DNA of 64,000 bases from Hydrogenophaga pseudoflava NBRC 102511 (GTDB taxonomy: Bacteria > Pseudomonadota > Gammaproteobacteria > Burkholderiales > Burkholderiaceae_C), in contig NZ_BCWQ01000002.1 in the NCBI RefSeq assembly GCF_001592285.1, positions 1 through 64,000 on the forward strand, given 5' to 3'. Of this stretch, positions 31,276-39,930 are shown in pieces. The position numbers and the translations under genes were made by a program. A model generated the notes under the pieces. That model saw nothing but the letters and a program-made list of their open reading frames with translations, was not told the origin of the DNA and did not search any database. How positions within the stretch are numbered: the first letter of the stretch is position 1; every line of letters begins with the position of its first letter.

Positions 31276-32241
31276 TCAGGGTTCCAGCAGCGAGAGTGCC
31301 AGAGCCAGCCGCGCCTTCACAGGGGGCAGTCCGGCGGAGTCGGGCATGGGATTGGCCGTGTCAGGAATCACACGCCCTCGGGCACAGCGCGTGGCCCTGA
31401 CCACCCGCACACCACGGGCCATGGCCTCCAACAAGGCCGAGGCCAGCGACTGGTGAACCGTGCCGTTGCCGGTGGCAGCCACCACAATGCCCTGCGGACG
31501 CAGTGCCGGGTCCGCCTGCAGCAGCGCGCGAACGATGGAGCCGTCGGCATCGGCATGGCTGGTCACCAGTTGGACGCGTGGCAGCGCATCGGCCCGCAGC
31601 ACCCGCGCCAGCAGTGCCTCAGATCGCTCGGCGATCGGGCGGCTTGCGGGAGGATGGAACCACCGGACCTCGCCTTCTTCCACACACGCCATAGGGCCGG
31701 CGTCGCCCGAATCGAACGCATCCACCCGGTAGCTGTGAACCTTGGTCAAGTGCTCGGGCGCGTGCACCAGCCCCGCACAGACCACCACACACCCTCCAAC
31801 CTCGGGATGACCCGCCACGGTCACGGCATCCAGCAGGTTCTGAGGGCCATCGGGCACAAGGGCGGTGGCTGGGCGCATCGCGCAGGTGAACACCACCGGC
31901 TTGCGGGGCTGCAGCACCGTCTGGATGAAAAAGGCAGTTTCTTCCAGCGTGTCGGTGCCGTGTGTGACCACAACGCCGGCAACCTCGTCGCGTGCAAGGT
32001 GGTGAGAGAGCCGAAGCAACAGCCGCTTCCACAGACCGAAGTGCATGTCCTTGCTGTCCACCTGGTCCACCTGCTCCACCTCCAGTGGACTGCCTTGCAG
32101 CGCTGGAACGCCCCCCAGAAGATCTTCCACACGAACCTGCCCTGCCACATATCCCACGTTATCTCCTGCCCGGGCGGCCCGCCCGGCGATCGTTCCGCCA
32201 GTCCCCAGGATCACGCAAAAGCCTCTGTTGTTGTCGCTCAC
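31276..32241 (-). CDS. L-asparaginase family amidohydrolase
   Basis: This 321-residue enzyme hydrolyses asparagine (or a related amide) to aspartate and ammonia. Both catalytic threonine motifs are present: [14 protein letters not shown] near residue 12 and [15 protein letters not shown] near 92. There is no signal peptide, so it is probably cytoplasmic. The start is a GTG at 32241 with GGAG nine bases upstream. It is divergent from lexA, and the two SOS boxes lie just upstream of its ribosome binding site. Confidence 0.88.
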   Translation of the reverse strand: MSDNNRGFCVILGTGGTIAGRAARAGDNVGYVAGQVRVEDLLGGVPALQGSPLEVEQVDQVDSKDMHFGLWKRLLLRLSHHLARDEVAGVVVTHGTDTLEETAFFIQTVLQPRKPVVFTCAMRPATALVPDGPQNLLDAVTVAGHPEVGGCVVVCAGLVHAPEHLTKVHSYRVDAFDSGDAGPMACVEEGEVRWFHPPASRPIAERSEALLARVLRADALPRVQLVTSHADADGSIVRALLQADPALRPQGIVVAATGNGTVHQSLASALLEAMARGVRVVRATRCARGRVIPDTANPMPDSAGLPPVKARLALALSLLEP

Positions 32242-32258
32242 TTGCCAAGTCTCCGAAA

Positions 32259-32274
32259 CTGTTTAAAAATACAG
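32259..32274. promoter_or_regulatory. LexA (SOS) box 1
   Basis: CTGTTTAAAAATACAG matches the CTGT-N8-ACAG LexA consensus exactly. It lies 57 bases upstream of the lexA start and 18 bases upstream of the asparaginase GTG, so it may control both genes. Confidence 0.85.
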
Positions 32275-32277
32275 ATA

Positions 32278-32293
32278 CTGGATGTACAAACAG
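32278..32293. promoter_or_regulatory. LexA (SOS) box 2
   Basis: CTGGATGTACAAACAG matches the LexA consensus with one change (CTGG for CTGT). It lies three bases after box 1, so the centres are 19 bases apart, as is common in autoregulated lexA promoters with paired sites. Confidence 0.75.
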
Positions 32294-32330
32294 CCTGTCC
32301 AGCCGCATCCCACCTAACCACGAGGTTGAC

Positions 32331-33011
32331 ATGATCGAGTCGTTCCCGCCCAAGCTCACGGCCCGCCAGCAGCAAATCCTGGAGTTGATCCAGAACGCCA
32401 TTGCCCGCACCGGCGCTCCACCCACCCGCGCAGAAATCGCCACCGAGCTCGGATTCAAGTCGGCCAATGCGGCCGAGGAGCACCTTCAGGCGCTCGCACG
32501 CAAAGGCATGATCGAACTGGTCAGCGGCACCTCCCGCGGGATCCGTCTTCGCAGCCGGGATCTGCAGGCCATCAACGATCAGCGGACTCATCAGCTTACA
32601 CTGCCGATGCCCGGCCTTTCTCAGCTCATGCTGCCCCTGATCGGGCGGGTGGCTGCCGGCTCACCGATCCTCGCTCAGGAACACGTCGACCAGACTTATC
32701 ACGTCGAGCGCAGCCTGTTCCAGCGCACACCTGACTACCTGCTGCGCGTGCGCGGCATGTCCATGCGCGACGTCGGCATCCTCGACGGCGACCTGCTGGC
32801 CGTGCAGTCCGGCAAGGACGCGAAAAATGGGCAGATCGTGGTGGCCAGGCTCGGAGACGATGTGACTGTCAAGCGTTTCATGCGCCGCGACCACCAAATC
32901 GAGCTGCACGCGGAAAACCCGGACTACAAAACGATCGTGGTGCAACCGGGTGAACCCTTCGAGATCGAAGGCCTCGCCGTGGGCCTGATTCGCAACAGCT
33001 TCCAGATCTGA
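32331..33011 (+). CDS. lexA: LexA repressor
   Basis: LexA represses the SOS regulon and cleaves itself with activated RecA. The 226-residue protein has the winged-helix domain ([38 protein letters not shown]), the cleavage site VAAGSP near 110, the catalytic serine in [16 protein letters not shown] and the lysine in [11 protein letters not shown]. The ATG at 32331 has GAGG six bases upstream. Two SOS boxes in front suggest autoregulation. Confidence 0.98.
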   Translation: MIESFPPKLTARQQQILELIQNAIARTGAPPTRAEIATELGFKSANAAEEHLQALARKGMIELVSGTSRGIRLRSRDLQAINDQRTHQLTLPMPGLSQLMLPLIGRVAAGSPILAQEHVDQTYHVERSLFQRTPDYLLRVRGMSMRDVGILDGDLLAVQSGKDAKNGQIVVARLGDDVTVKRFMRRDHQIELHAENPDYKTIVVQPGEPFEIEGLAVGLIRNSFQI

Positions 33012-33143
33012 CCCGCTGGGTCGGTGCCGCCCTCGCAGGTGGCGGGCGTTTTGCCAGAACAGCACACTGTCCTTGGCAAACCCTGCGAGAGCGGCTCTTC
33101 CGAACCAATCCTGCCTGTGTCCAACCCCTTTCCGGAGTTTCAC

Positions 33144-33494
33144 ATGGGAATCCGCATCACCTCCAAGACCTGGCGCGCTCCGTTGCAGTTGATCGACAAC
33201 TGGCTGCCGTCACCTCCTTGTCCCAACAAGACCCGCAAACCGCTGCCAACGTTGATGCAGCGGTTTGTCAGGGCCGGATGGTTGACCAACAAGCAACCGA
33301 AACAGTCGCTGTCGACCTCTCACGGCGCTTCCATGGCCGAGGTGTCGCGGCCCTCACAGACAGCAACCATCCGCTTGAAGCACACCAGCCAACCGGATCG
33401 AAGCGCTTGCCTGGTGATTTCAGGGCGCATGGCCGATGTCTGCGCCGAACTGGACCGTCTGGCCGCTCTCGAGCACCGCACCGAACCCGCCTGA
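33144..33494 (+). CDS. Small basic protein of unknown function
   Basis: I do not recognise this 116-residue protein. It starts with MGIRITSKTWRAPLQLIDNW, is rich in R, K, S and T and is basic. It shows no signal peptide, membrane helix or known motif. The last part (SACLVISGRMADVCAELDRLAAL) could be a short helix pair. GGAG seven bases before the ATG at 33144 supports a real gene. It follows lexA by 132 bases and may share its transcript, which would place it in the SOS regulon, but this is inference. Confidence 0.6.
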   Translation: MGIRITSKTWRAPLQLIDNWLPSPPCPNKTRKPLPTLMQRFVRAGWLTNKQPKQSLSTSHGASMAEVSRPSQTATIRLKHTSQPDRSACLVISGRMADVCAELDRLAALEHRTEPA

Positions 33495-33541
33495 CAGCTC
33501 AAAGTCTGTACAGAATGCTCATGGCGGCACAATAGTGCTCC

Positions 33542-34549
33542 ATGAACATCGTGATACTGGACGACTATCAGGACGCCGTCCGAAAGCTGGATTGCGCAGC
33601 GCGCCTCGACCCCTATCCCGCCAAAGTGTTCACCAACACGGTCAAGGGGGTCGGGCAACTGTCCATACGGTTGCGGGATGCCGACATCGTGGTCCTGATC
33701 CGGGAAAGAACCCCGGTATCCCGTCAACTGGTTGACAAGCTGCCTCGCCTGAAGCTCATTGCGCAGACGGGGCGTATCGGCAGCCATATTGACGTCACTG
33801 CCTGCACCGAACGCGGCATCGCCGTGGCCGAAGGCACAAGTTCCCCGATCTCCACCGCCGAGCTGACATGGGCTCTGGTCATGGCGTCGATGCGGCGCAT
33901 TCCCCAGTATGTCGCAAGCCTCAAGCACGGCGCCTGGCAACAGTCGGGGCTGAAGTCATCGTCCATGCCCGCCAACTTCGGCCTCGGCATGGTTCTTCAC
34001 GGCAAGACACTCGGCTTGTGGAGCTATGGCCGCATCGGCAAGCTGGTCGCTGCTTACGGCAAGGCCTTCGGCATGCAGGTGCTGGTCTGGGGTGGCGATG
34101 AGTCCTGCCGGCAGGCCGTTTCCGACGGCTTTGAGGTCGCAGCCAGCCGGGAAGATCTCTTTGAGCGTTCGGATGTGCTCAGCCTTCATCTTCGACTCAG
34201 CGACCGCAGCGCGGGCTGTGTCACGCTGGAGGATCTTTCTCGCATGAAGCCGACCGCCCTGCTGGTCAATACATCCAGAGCGGAACTGATCGAGGCCGAG
34301 GCCTTGCTGACCGCGTTGAACCGGGGGCGCCCAGGCATGGCCGCCATCGATGTTTTCGAATCAGAGCCGATTCTTCAGGGGCATGCGCTGCTCAGGCTCG
34401 AGAACTGCATCTGCACGCCTCACATCGGCTACGTCGAGCTCAGCAACTACGAGACCTTGTTCTCGGCTGCGTTCGACAATGTGGTCAATTTCATCAAGGG
34501 AACGCCCACGAACATCGTCAACCCTGGCGCCCTGCAGGTGCGACGCTGA
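33542..34549 (+). CDS. D-2-hydroxyacid dehydrogenase family protein
   Basis: This 335-residue cytoplasmic enzyme is a member of the NAD(P)-dependent D-isomer 2-hydroxyacid dehydrogenase family. The cofactor site is LGLWSYGRIGKLVAAYGKAF near 155; the usual first glycine of the GxGxxG loop is a serine here. Catalytic residues are present: the arginine in VNTSRAEL, the glutamate in DVFESEP and the histidine in CTPHIGY. The substrate is unknown. A terminator follows 20 bases after its stop. Confidence 0.85.
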   Translation: MNIVILDDYQDAVRKLDCAARLDPYPAKVFTNTVKGVGQLSIRLRDADIVVLIRERTPVSRQLVDKLPRLKLIAQTGRIGSHIDVTACTERGIAVAEGTSSPISTAELTWALVMASMRRIPQYVASLKHGAWQQSGLKSSSMPANFGLGMVLHGKTLGLWSYGRIGKLVAAYGKAFGMQVLVWGGDESCRQAVSDGFEVAASREDLFERSDVLSLHLRLSDRSAGCVTLEDLSRMKPTALLVNTSRAELIEAEALLTALNRGRPGMAAIDVFESEPILQGHALLRLENCICTPHIGYVELSNYETLFSAAFDNVVNFIKGTPTNIVNPGALQVRR

Positions 34550-34570
34550 CCATCAGGCTCAGCAGCGCCA

Positions 34571-34604
34571 ACAAAAAAGCCAGCACGTGTCTGGCTTTTT
34601 TTGT
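34571..34604. terminator. Bidirectional terminator
   Basis: AAAAAAGCCAGCACGTGTCTGGCTTTTTTT is a stem with A and T runs on both strands. It lies between the dehydrogenase gene and the end of the FimV-like gene, which converge. Confidence 0.88.
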
Positions 34605-34617
34605 TGAGCAAACATGC

Positions 34618-36663
34618 TCACTGTGTGGACTGTGCGCCCTTGCCCGGCGGGATTTCTCCGTCATCGGGTGGCGTGAAATCCAGAACTTCAAAATCAATGA
34701 GGTTGCCCATGTCCGCGGCCTCCACTGCAGAGATGCCCGTCGATGACGCGAGCCTGGCCGTGGGCTCCACCGGCACCACAACGTCGGGCAGCGATGCTTC
34801 GAACGCCGACGCATCGTGCAGCGCATCCAGGTCGATATCCAGGCCAAGACGGGGGGAGGCGTGCGGGATTTCATCCATCGGTTCGGTCAACCGTTCCGAA
34901 GCTGCCGCAGAGGACGAAACAGCAGCCATCTTCGGCCCCGCAGCCTTGAGAGGACGAATCGCCGTGTGCTGGAAGTCAGAAGAAGGTGTGCTCGAATCGC
35001 GCTGGATCACATCCTTCGCGATGGCGTGGAGGAGCAGGAGCTCACGGTACGCTTCGAGATCAAACACCTCCGACTCGGGATCGGCCGCATCCCTGAAGAT
35101 GGACTTTTCGATGACATCCAGCACCTTGGGCTGAGGCCACAGTGCCTGAATCCGCCCGAACGCAGTCTCGTAGGCTTCCAGGCCCCGGTTGGAGTCGCTG
35201 TACTGATCGAACGGCGGGGCACTTGCATTGAACTGGCGGTTGAACTCTTCGCGCAGCTTCTCGTACTCGTCGCGCCGCCCCAGCCGGTGGTAGAGCTTGA
35301 AGAGGTCAAGATACGCGAGCGCACTGGGCTCCTGGCTTTCGTGCAAATGCATCTTGAGGACACCGATCGCCTGGTCAAACTCGCCCAGCGAAACGAAAAA
35401 ATCCGACTGCTGCTGGACGTCGAACAGTTCTTCCGTAGCGACGGACCGGGACACGCCGATGTGGCTGGTGCGGAAATCGCGGCGCTCGGAAGTGGACAAG
35501 GGCATCGCTCCGCTGTCACCAGAACCTTTGCGCACAGGACCCAGTTCGTCCAACCCGGAATCGGCATCCAGATCAAGGTCAAGATCCAATCCTTTGGCCG
35601 CCACCTTCCTTGCAGGCTTGTCGGCAGGCACCTTGGCCGCTTTCGCTGCACCAGACGTCCACCAGTCCTTCTGAGGGGTACCCGCAACGCCAATGGCGGT
35701 CTTGCGTCGCCACAGCCAGGCCAGTGCTGCCAAAGCAAAAAGCAGCAGCGCCCCCAAGGTGTACGCAGCCCACGACATGAAGCGCGACTGTTCGAGCCTG
35801 GCCTCCATGTCCTGCATGGCGGCCTTGTTGCGCGCCTCCCGCTCACGCAAGCCTTTGGATTCGGCCTCCAGGACTGCCAGCTTCTGGGTGTCGCGAAGAA
35901 TGTCCTCGGGGGATGCGTTCAATGCCTTCCAGAGCTGGGCAGCAGCGGCCCGCTCCTGGGGGTTCGAGGAGGGCTCGCTGAGCAGGGACAGCGACAGTTT
36001 GAGAACCGGATCGCGCTCGATCGCGAGACTCACGTCCACAGGGTCCAGCTGGAGCCGCGGGGTTACATCCCTTGCCGGTTCCACCGGCTTGCGCACCACG
36101 CTGGCTGGCCTGGGCCTGGAAGCAGAAGCAGGCGCCGTGCTGCGCGTCGGAGCCGCCACAGGAGTACCGCTGCCAGCTGCCGGACCAGCAGACACTCTGG
36201 AGCTGCCTGTCGAACCCTCCGCCGGGATGGGCGACGGCTTGGGCACTACTTGTGAACCGGACAACGCAGGCGCTGTTTGCGACGCCGTTGCAGGCTCGGA
36301 CAGAAAGTCAGCCAGCAGCACATACCGACGGGAGAACGGCGAAGCGCAGCCCGCCCTCAACACCACCGAGACAACGGGTTCGTTCACCGGCACCGTGGTC
36401 TGGATCCGCACCGATGCCTCGGCATCGGGTGCGTTGTGCTGCGTCGAGGTGCGCACAGACGAAGGACCCAGCTGGTTGTCACCGAAGAACACATCGGCCT
36501 GCAGGCACAGCGCGGACAGATCTTCACCCGGGGCCGCGACGGCCTGCACCCGGATATCAAGAGGCCTGCCAATGAGAACAGCGCCGCTGTGTCGCCCCAA
36601 AGTGGCCGCCGAACCGCCCAACGCCGTTGATAGCAAAATAGAGCCAACCAAGATCTGGCGCAC
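34618..36663 (-). CDS. FimV-like inner membrane protein with TPR-type cytoplasmic part
   Basis: This protein of about 681 residues has the layout of FimV/HubP. It has a signal peptide (RQILVGSILLSTALGGSAA), a periplasmic N-terminal domain (21-122), a Ser/Pro/Ala linker (123-200), a coiled coil (about 255-293), one membrane helix (297-318) and a cytoplasmic part. The latter has helical, TPR-like stretches at about 415-470 (FFVSLGEFDQAIGVLKMHLHE) and acidic repeats. A LysM motif is not obvious. I chose a GTG at 36663 because AAGGG precedes it and it starts the signal peptide; an ATG at 36702 would add 13 residues. FimV proteins organise type IV pili and cell poles; no pilus gene is nearby. Confidence 0.6.
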   Translation of the reverse strand: MRQILVGSILLSTALGGSAATLGRHSGAVLIGRPLDIRVQAVAAPGEDLSALCLQADVFFGDNQLGPSSVRTSTQHNAPDAEASVRIQTTVPVNEPVVSVVLRAGCASPFSRRYVLLADFLSEPATASQTAPALSGSQVVPKPSPIPAEGSTGSSRVSAGPAAGSGTPVAAPTRSTAPASASRPRPASVVRKPVEPARDVTPRLQLDPVDVSLAIERDPVLKLSLSLLSEPSSNPQERAAAAQLWKALNASPEDILRDTQKLAVLEAESKGLREREARNKAAMQDMEARLEQSRFMSWAAYTLGALLLFALAALAWLWRRKTAIGVAGTPQKDWWTSGAAKAAKVPADKPARKVAAKGLDLDLDLDADSGLDELGPVRKGSGDSGAMPLSTSERRDFRTSHIGVSRSVATEELFDVQQQSDFFVSLGEFDQAIGVLKMHLHESQEPSALAYLDLFKLYHRLGRRDEYEKLREEFNRQFNASAPPFDQYSDSNRGLEAYETAFGRIQALWPQPKVLDVIEKSIFRDAADPESEVFDLEAYRELLLLHAIAKDVIQRDSSTPSSDFQHTAIRPLKAAGPKMAAVSSSAAASERLTEPMDEIPHASPRLGLDIDLDALHDASAFEASLPDVVVPVEPTARLASSTGISAVEAADMGNLIDFEVLDFTPPDDGEIPPGKGAQSTQ

Positions 36664-36738
36664 GTCACAGCCCTTCCGTTCTTCGTGGCAACATTTTGTC
36701 ATAGGTCGTTGCCCACCCTTCTTAAATAACACTTTCAT

Positions 36739-38259
36739 ATGACCCCAACTTTTCAAACCGTCGGCATCGTGGGTGCAGGCGCCATGGGCCGCGGCATCGC
36801 ACAGATGGCAGCCCAGGCCGGAAGCGCAGTCATCTTGTTCGATCTGCAGCCCAATGCGGCCGAAACCGCCCGGCAGGCGCTGGCCGACACCTGGCAGAAG
36901 CTGGTGGACAAGAACAAGCTCGATGCCGCGCAACGCACCGCCATGCTGGATCGGCTCCGCTGCGCCGATGCCCTTGCTTCGCTGGCCCCCTGCGACCTGG
37001 TCATCGAAGCCGTCGTCGAGCGGCTAGATGTCAAACAGAAGCTGTTTTCCGAACTTGAGTCCATCGTTTCCAAACAATCGGTGCTGGCAACCAACACCTC
37101 TTCGTTGTCAGTGACCGCCATCGGTGCGGCGCTCCAGCGCCCTCGCCAGCTTGCCGGGTTCCACTTCTTCAACCCCGTGCCGCTGATGCGCGTGGTCGAA
37201 GTGATCGCCGGTCTCAAGACCGATCCGGTGGTGTGCGAGCGGCTGACGGCCTTTGCCCGCGAATTCGGGCATACCCCCGTATCGGCGCAGGACACCCCCG
37301 GCTTTATCGTCAACCACGCCGGTCGCGGTTACGGCACCGAAGCACTGCGGGTGGCGAGCGAGCGGGTGGCCGATTTCGCGACCATCGACCGCATCCTCAA
37401 AGACCAGATGGGCTTCCGGCTCGGTCCTTTCGAGCTGATGGATCTGACCGCCCTGGACGTCTCGCACCCGGTCATGGAGTCGATCTACCGCCAGTACTAC
37501 GACGAACCACGCTACCGCCCCAGCGTGATCACAGCGCAGCGACTGGCCGGTGGTGTGGTCGGCAAGAAGGTCGGCGACGGCTTCTATACATATAGGGAGG
37601 GCATTGCCCAGGTTCCTGCCGAGCCTCCGGTGCCCGAGGTCGGTGCCCTGCCGCCGGTCTGGGTCTCGCCCAAAGCCGCGCGTCGGGCCGAGATCTACCA
37701 GTTGCTCAAGAACCTGGGCGCAAGCATCGAAACCGCCCAGGCCCCATCAGCCAGCGCGCTGATCCTGGTGGCACCGCTCGGACTGGACGTGACCACCCTC
37801 GCCGCGGTCGAGCGGCTCGACCCCACCCGCACCGTTGGCATCGACATGATGCTGGAGGACGCCGCCACCAAGCGCCGTGTGCTGGCCACCAACCCGGCCA
37901 CCCGCCCCGACATGCGCGACGCCGCGCACGCCCTGTTCGCCAAGGACGGCAAGGCGGTGAGCGTGGTCAAGGACAGCGGCGGCTTCGTGACGCAGCGCGT
38001 CGTCGCCACCATCGTCAACATCGCGGCCGACATGTGCCAGCAGGGCATCTGCACACCCAAGGACCTGGAAGTGGCGGTGACACTGGGTCTGGGCTACCCC
38101 ATGGGCCCGCTGGCCATTGGCGACAAGGTCGGCCCCACCAATGTGCTGGAGATCCTGTTCAACATGGGCACGGTCTACGGCGATCCTCGCTACCGCCCTT
38201 CGCCCTGGCTGCGCCGCCGCGGCGCCCTGGGTCTGAGCCTGATGCACGAAGAGGCCTGA
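36739..38259 (+). CDS. 3-hydroxyacyl-CoA dehydrogenase (PaaH-like)
   Basis: This cytoplasmic enzyme oxidises 3-hydroxyacyl-CoA to 3-oxoacyl-CoA with NAD. The 506-residue protein is the long type with the NAD-binding VGIVGAGAMGRGIAQMAAQAG at the start, VIEAVVERLDVKQKLF, NTSSLSVT, FHFFNPVPLMRVVEVI (catalytic histidine) and a repeated C-terminal domain. PaaH of phenylacetate degradation has this form, but the other paa genes are absent, so a general or 3-hydroxyacid role is also possible. The next gene starts two bases after its stop. Confidence 0.88.
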   Translation: MTPTFQTVGIVGAGAMGRGIAQMAAQAGSAVILFDLQPNAAETARQALADTWQKLVDKNKLDAAQRTAMLDRLRCADALASLAPCDLVIEAVVERLDVKQKLFSELESIVSKQSVLATNTSSLSVTAIGAALQRPRQLAGFHFFNPVPLMRVVEVIAGLKTDPVVCERLTAFAREFGHTPVSAQDTPGFIVNHAGRGYGTEALRVASERVADFATIDRILKDQMGFRLGPFELMDLTALDVSHPVMESIYRQYYDEPRYRPSVITAQRLAGGVVGKKVGDGFYTYREGIAQVPAEPPVPEVGALPPVWVSPKAARRAEIYQLLKNLGASIETAQAPSASALILVAPLGLDVTTLAAVERLDPTRTVGIDMMLEDAATKRRVLATNPATRPDMRDAAHALFAKDGKAVSVVKDSGGFVTQRVVATIVNIAADMCQQGICTPKDLEVAVTLGLGYPMGPLAIGDKVGPTNVLEILFNMGTVYGDPRYRPSPWLRRRGALGLSLMHEEA

Positions 38260-38261
38260 GC

Positions 38262-39041
38262 ATGAGCGCCAGCCTCAAGAGCCACAGCCATGGCCAGACC
38301 ATGGTGCTCACCATCAGCAACCCGGAACACCGCAATGCCCTGGGTCCGGAGATCTATGCCGCGGGGGTCGAGGCGCTGAACGTGGCCGAGTCCAGCCCGG
38401 AGGTGCGTTCGGTGGTGATTGCCGGCGAAGGCAGCCACTTCTGCGCAGGCGGCAACCTGCAGCGCCTGCTGTCCAACCGCCAGCAGCCGCCCGAGGTGCA
38501 GGCCCAGAGCATCGAAAGCCTGCACAACTGGATCGAAACCATCCGCGCATTCCCCAAGCCGGTGATCGCCGCCGTGGAAGGCGCCTGCGCCGGTGCGGGC
38601 TTCTCGCTTGCGCTGGCCTGCGACCTGCTGGTCGCCGCACAGGACAGCGTCTTTGTGATGGCCTACAGCAATGTGGGTCTGTCCTCCGACGGCGGCGCCA
38701 CCTGGAGCCTGGCGCGCGCCCTGCCCCGCGCCACCGCGATGCAGTTGCTGATGTGTGGCGACCGCATCGACGCCGCGCGCCTGCAGACCCTCGGCGTGGT
38801 CAACCAGGTGTGTGCCAGCGGCGAGGCGATGGCCTCCGCGCTGGCGCTGGCCGAAAAACTCAACTCCCGGGCGCCCAACGCCATGGCCAGCATCAAGGAG
38901 CTGGTGAACGAGGCCCAGACCGCGCCGCTGCACACCCAGCTCGCCGCCGAGCGCGACCACTTCGTGCGCAACCTCCACCACGCCAACGGCGGTGAAGGCA
39001 TCTCGGCCTTCCTTGAGAAGCGCCGCCCCGGCTACCGTTGA
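38262..39041 (+). CDS. Enoyl-CoA hydratase/isomerase family protein
   Basis: This 259-residue crotonase-fold enzyme acts on an unsaturated acyl-CoA. It has the oxyanion loop SHFCAGGNLQRL near 60 and VEGACAGAGFSLALACDLLV near 105. The GLSSDGGATWSLARAL segment near 135 has aspartate where many hydratases have glutamate, as in isomerase-type PaaG proteins, so isomerisation is possible. The gap to the preceding dehydrogenase is two bases, so the two form an operon. The ATG at 38262 fits the family start. Confidence 0.88.
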   Translation: MSASLKSHSHGQTMVLTISNPEHRNALGPEIYAAGVEALNVAESSPEVRSVVIAGEGSHFCAGGNLQRLLSNRQQPPEVQAQSIESLHNWIETIRAFPKPVIAAVEGACAGAGFSLALACDLLVAAQDSVFVMAYSNVGLSSDGGATWSLARALPRATAMQLLMCGDRIDAARLQTLGVVNQVCASGEAMASALALAEKLNSRAPNAMASIKELVNEAQTAPLHTQLAAERDHFVRNLHHANGGEGISAFLEKRRPGYR

Positions 39042-39179
39042 TCGACAAGCCTGCCGTGCTGCGGTTTTAAAAGCGGCACGGCGACACCTGCGGGACAGCT
39101 TCCCCGCGCTATCCCTGATGCTCCCGGCGCGTCCCAGTGGTGACAATGGGGCCGCTTTCAGTCACTCAAAAGACATCCA

Positions 39180-39899
39180 ATGGACGAACCCATTCTGACA
39201 ATGGAAGAACGCGAGGCGATCAACAACGGTCGCTGGTTCCAGAGTCTTTCCCCCTCCCTGCGTCACGACATTCTCCGATGCGCCTACGTCAAGCGATTCA
39301 AGGACGGCGACCTGATCGTCGCCCGCGGCGAACCGCCCACCGAGTGGACGGCGGTCGCCAAGGGTGCGGTGCGTGTCAGCTCGACCTCGCTCTCGGGCAA
39401 GCTGATCACGCTGACCTACGTGGAACCCGGTGTGTGGTTCGGGGATGTGGCGTTCTTCGACGGGGACCGTCGCACGCACGACGCCTATGCGCATGGCCCG
39501 ACCACGCTGCTGTGCGTGGCCCGCAACGATTTCCAGAAGATCCTCAGTGCCCACGTCGAACTGTACGAAGCGCTGATGCGCCTGCAGGCGCGGCGCATCC
39601 GAACGCTGTTCGGCCTGGTGGAAGACCTCAACACCCTGCCGCTGCGCGCGCGCCTGGCCAAACAGCTGCTGCACCTGGTGCGCTCCTACGGCGTGCCCTG
39701 CCTCTCGGACGGCAACGAGATGCGCATCGGCCTGCAACTGGCACAGGAAGAACTGGCGCAGCTGCTGGGCGCCTCGCGCCAGCGCGTGAACCAGGAACTC
39801 AAATCCATGGAGCGCGAAGAAGCGATCCGCATCGAGCAGGGAGGGCTGGTGGTGCGCAACCGCGACATGCTGATGCGCATCGCCGAAGCCGAACACTGA
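39180..39899 (+). CDS. Crp/Fnr-family transcriptional regulator
   Basis: This 239-residue protein has an N-terminal cyclic nucleotide-type sensor domain (FKDGDLIVARGEPPTEWTAVAKG; VEPGVWFGDVAFFDG) and a C-terminal winged helix (AQEELAQLLGASRQRVNQELKSME, with the recognition helix SRQRVNQEL). It has no cysteine cluster, so it is not an FNR oxygen sensor. The effector is unknown. It sits between the acyl-CoA genes and the phosphotransferase and may regulate this cluster. A 138-base gap upstream can hold its promoter. Confidence 0.9.
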   Translation: MDEPILTMEEREAINNGRWFQSLSPSLRHDILRCAYVKRFKDGDLIVARGEPPTEWTAVAKGAVRVSSTSLSGKLITLTYVEPGVWFGDVAFFDGDRRTHDAYAHGPTTLLCVARNDFQKILSAHVELYEALMRLQARRIRTLFGLVEDLNTLPLRARLAKQLLHLVRSYGVPCLSDGNEMRIGLQLAQEELAQLLGASRQRVNQELKSMEREEAIRIEQGGLVVRNRDMLMRIAEAEH

Positions 39900-39930
39900 C
39901 CGTTTTCCTGCCCTCACCGACCGTGACCGA

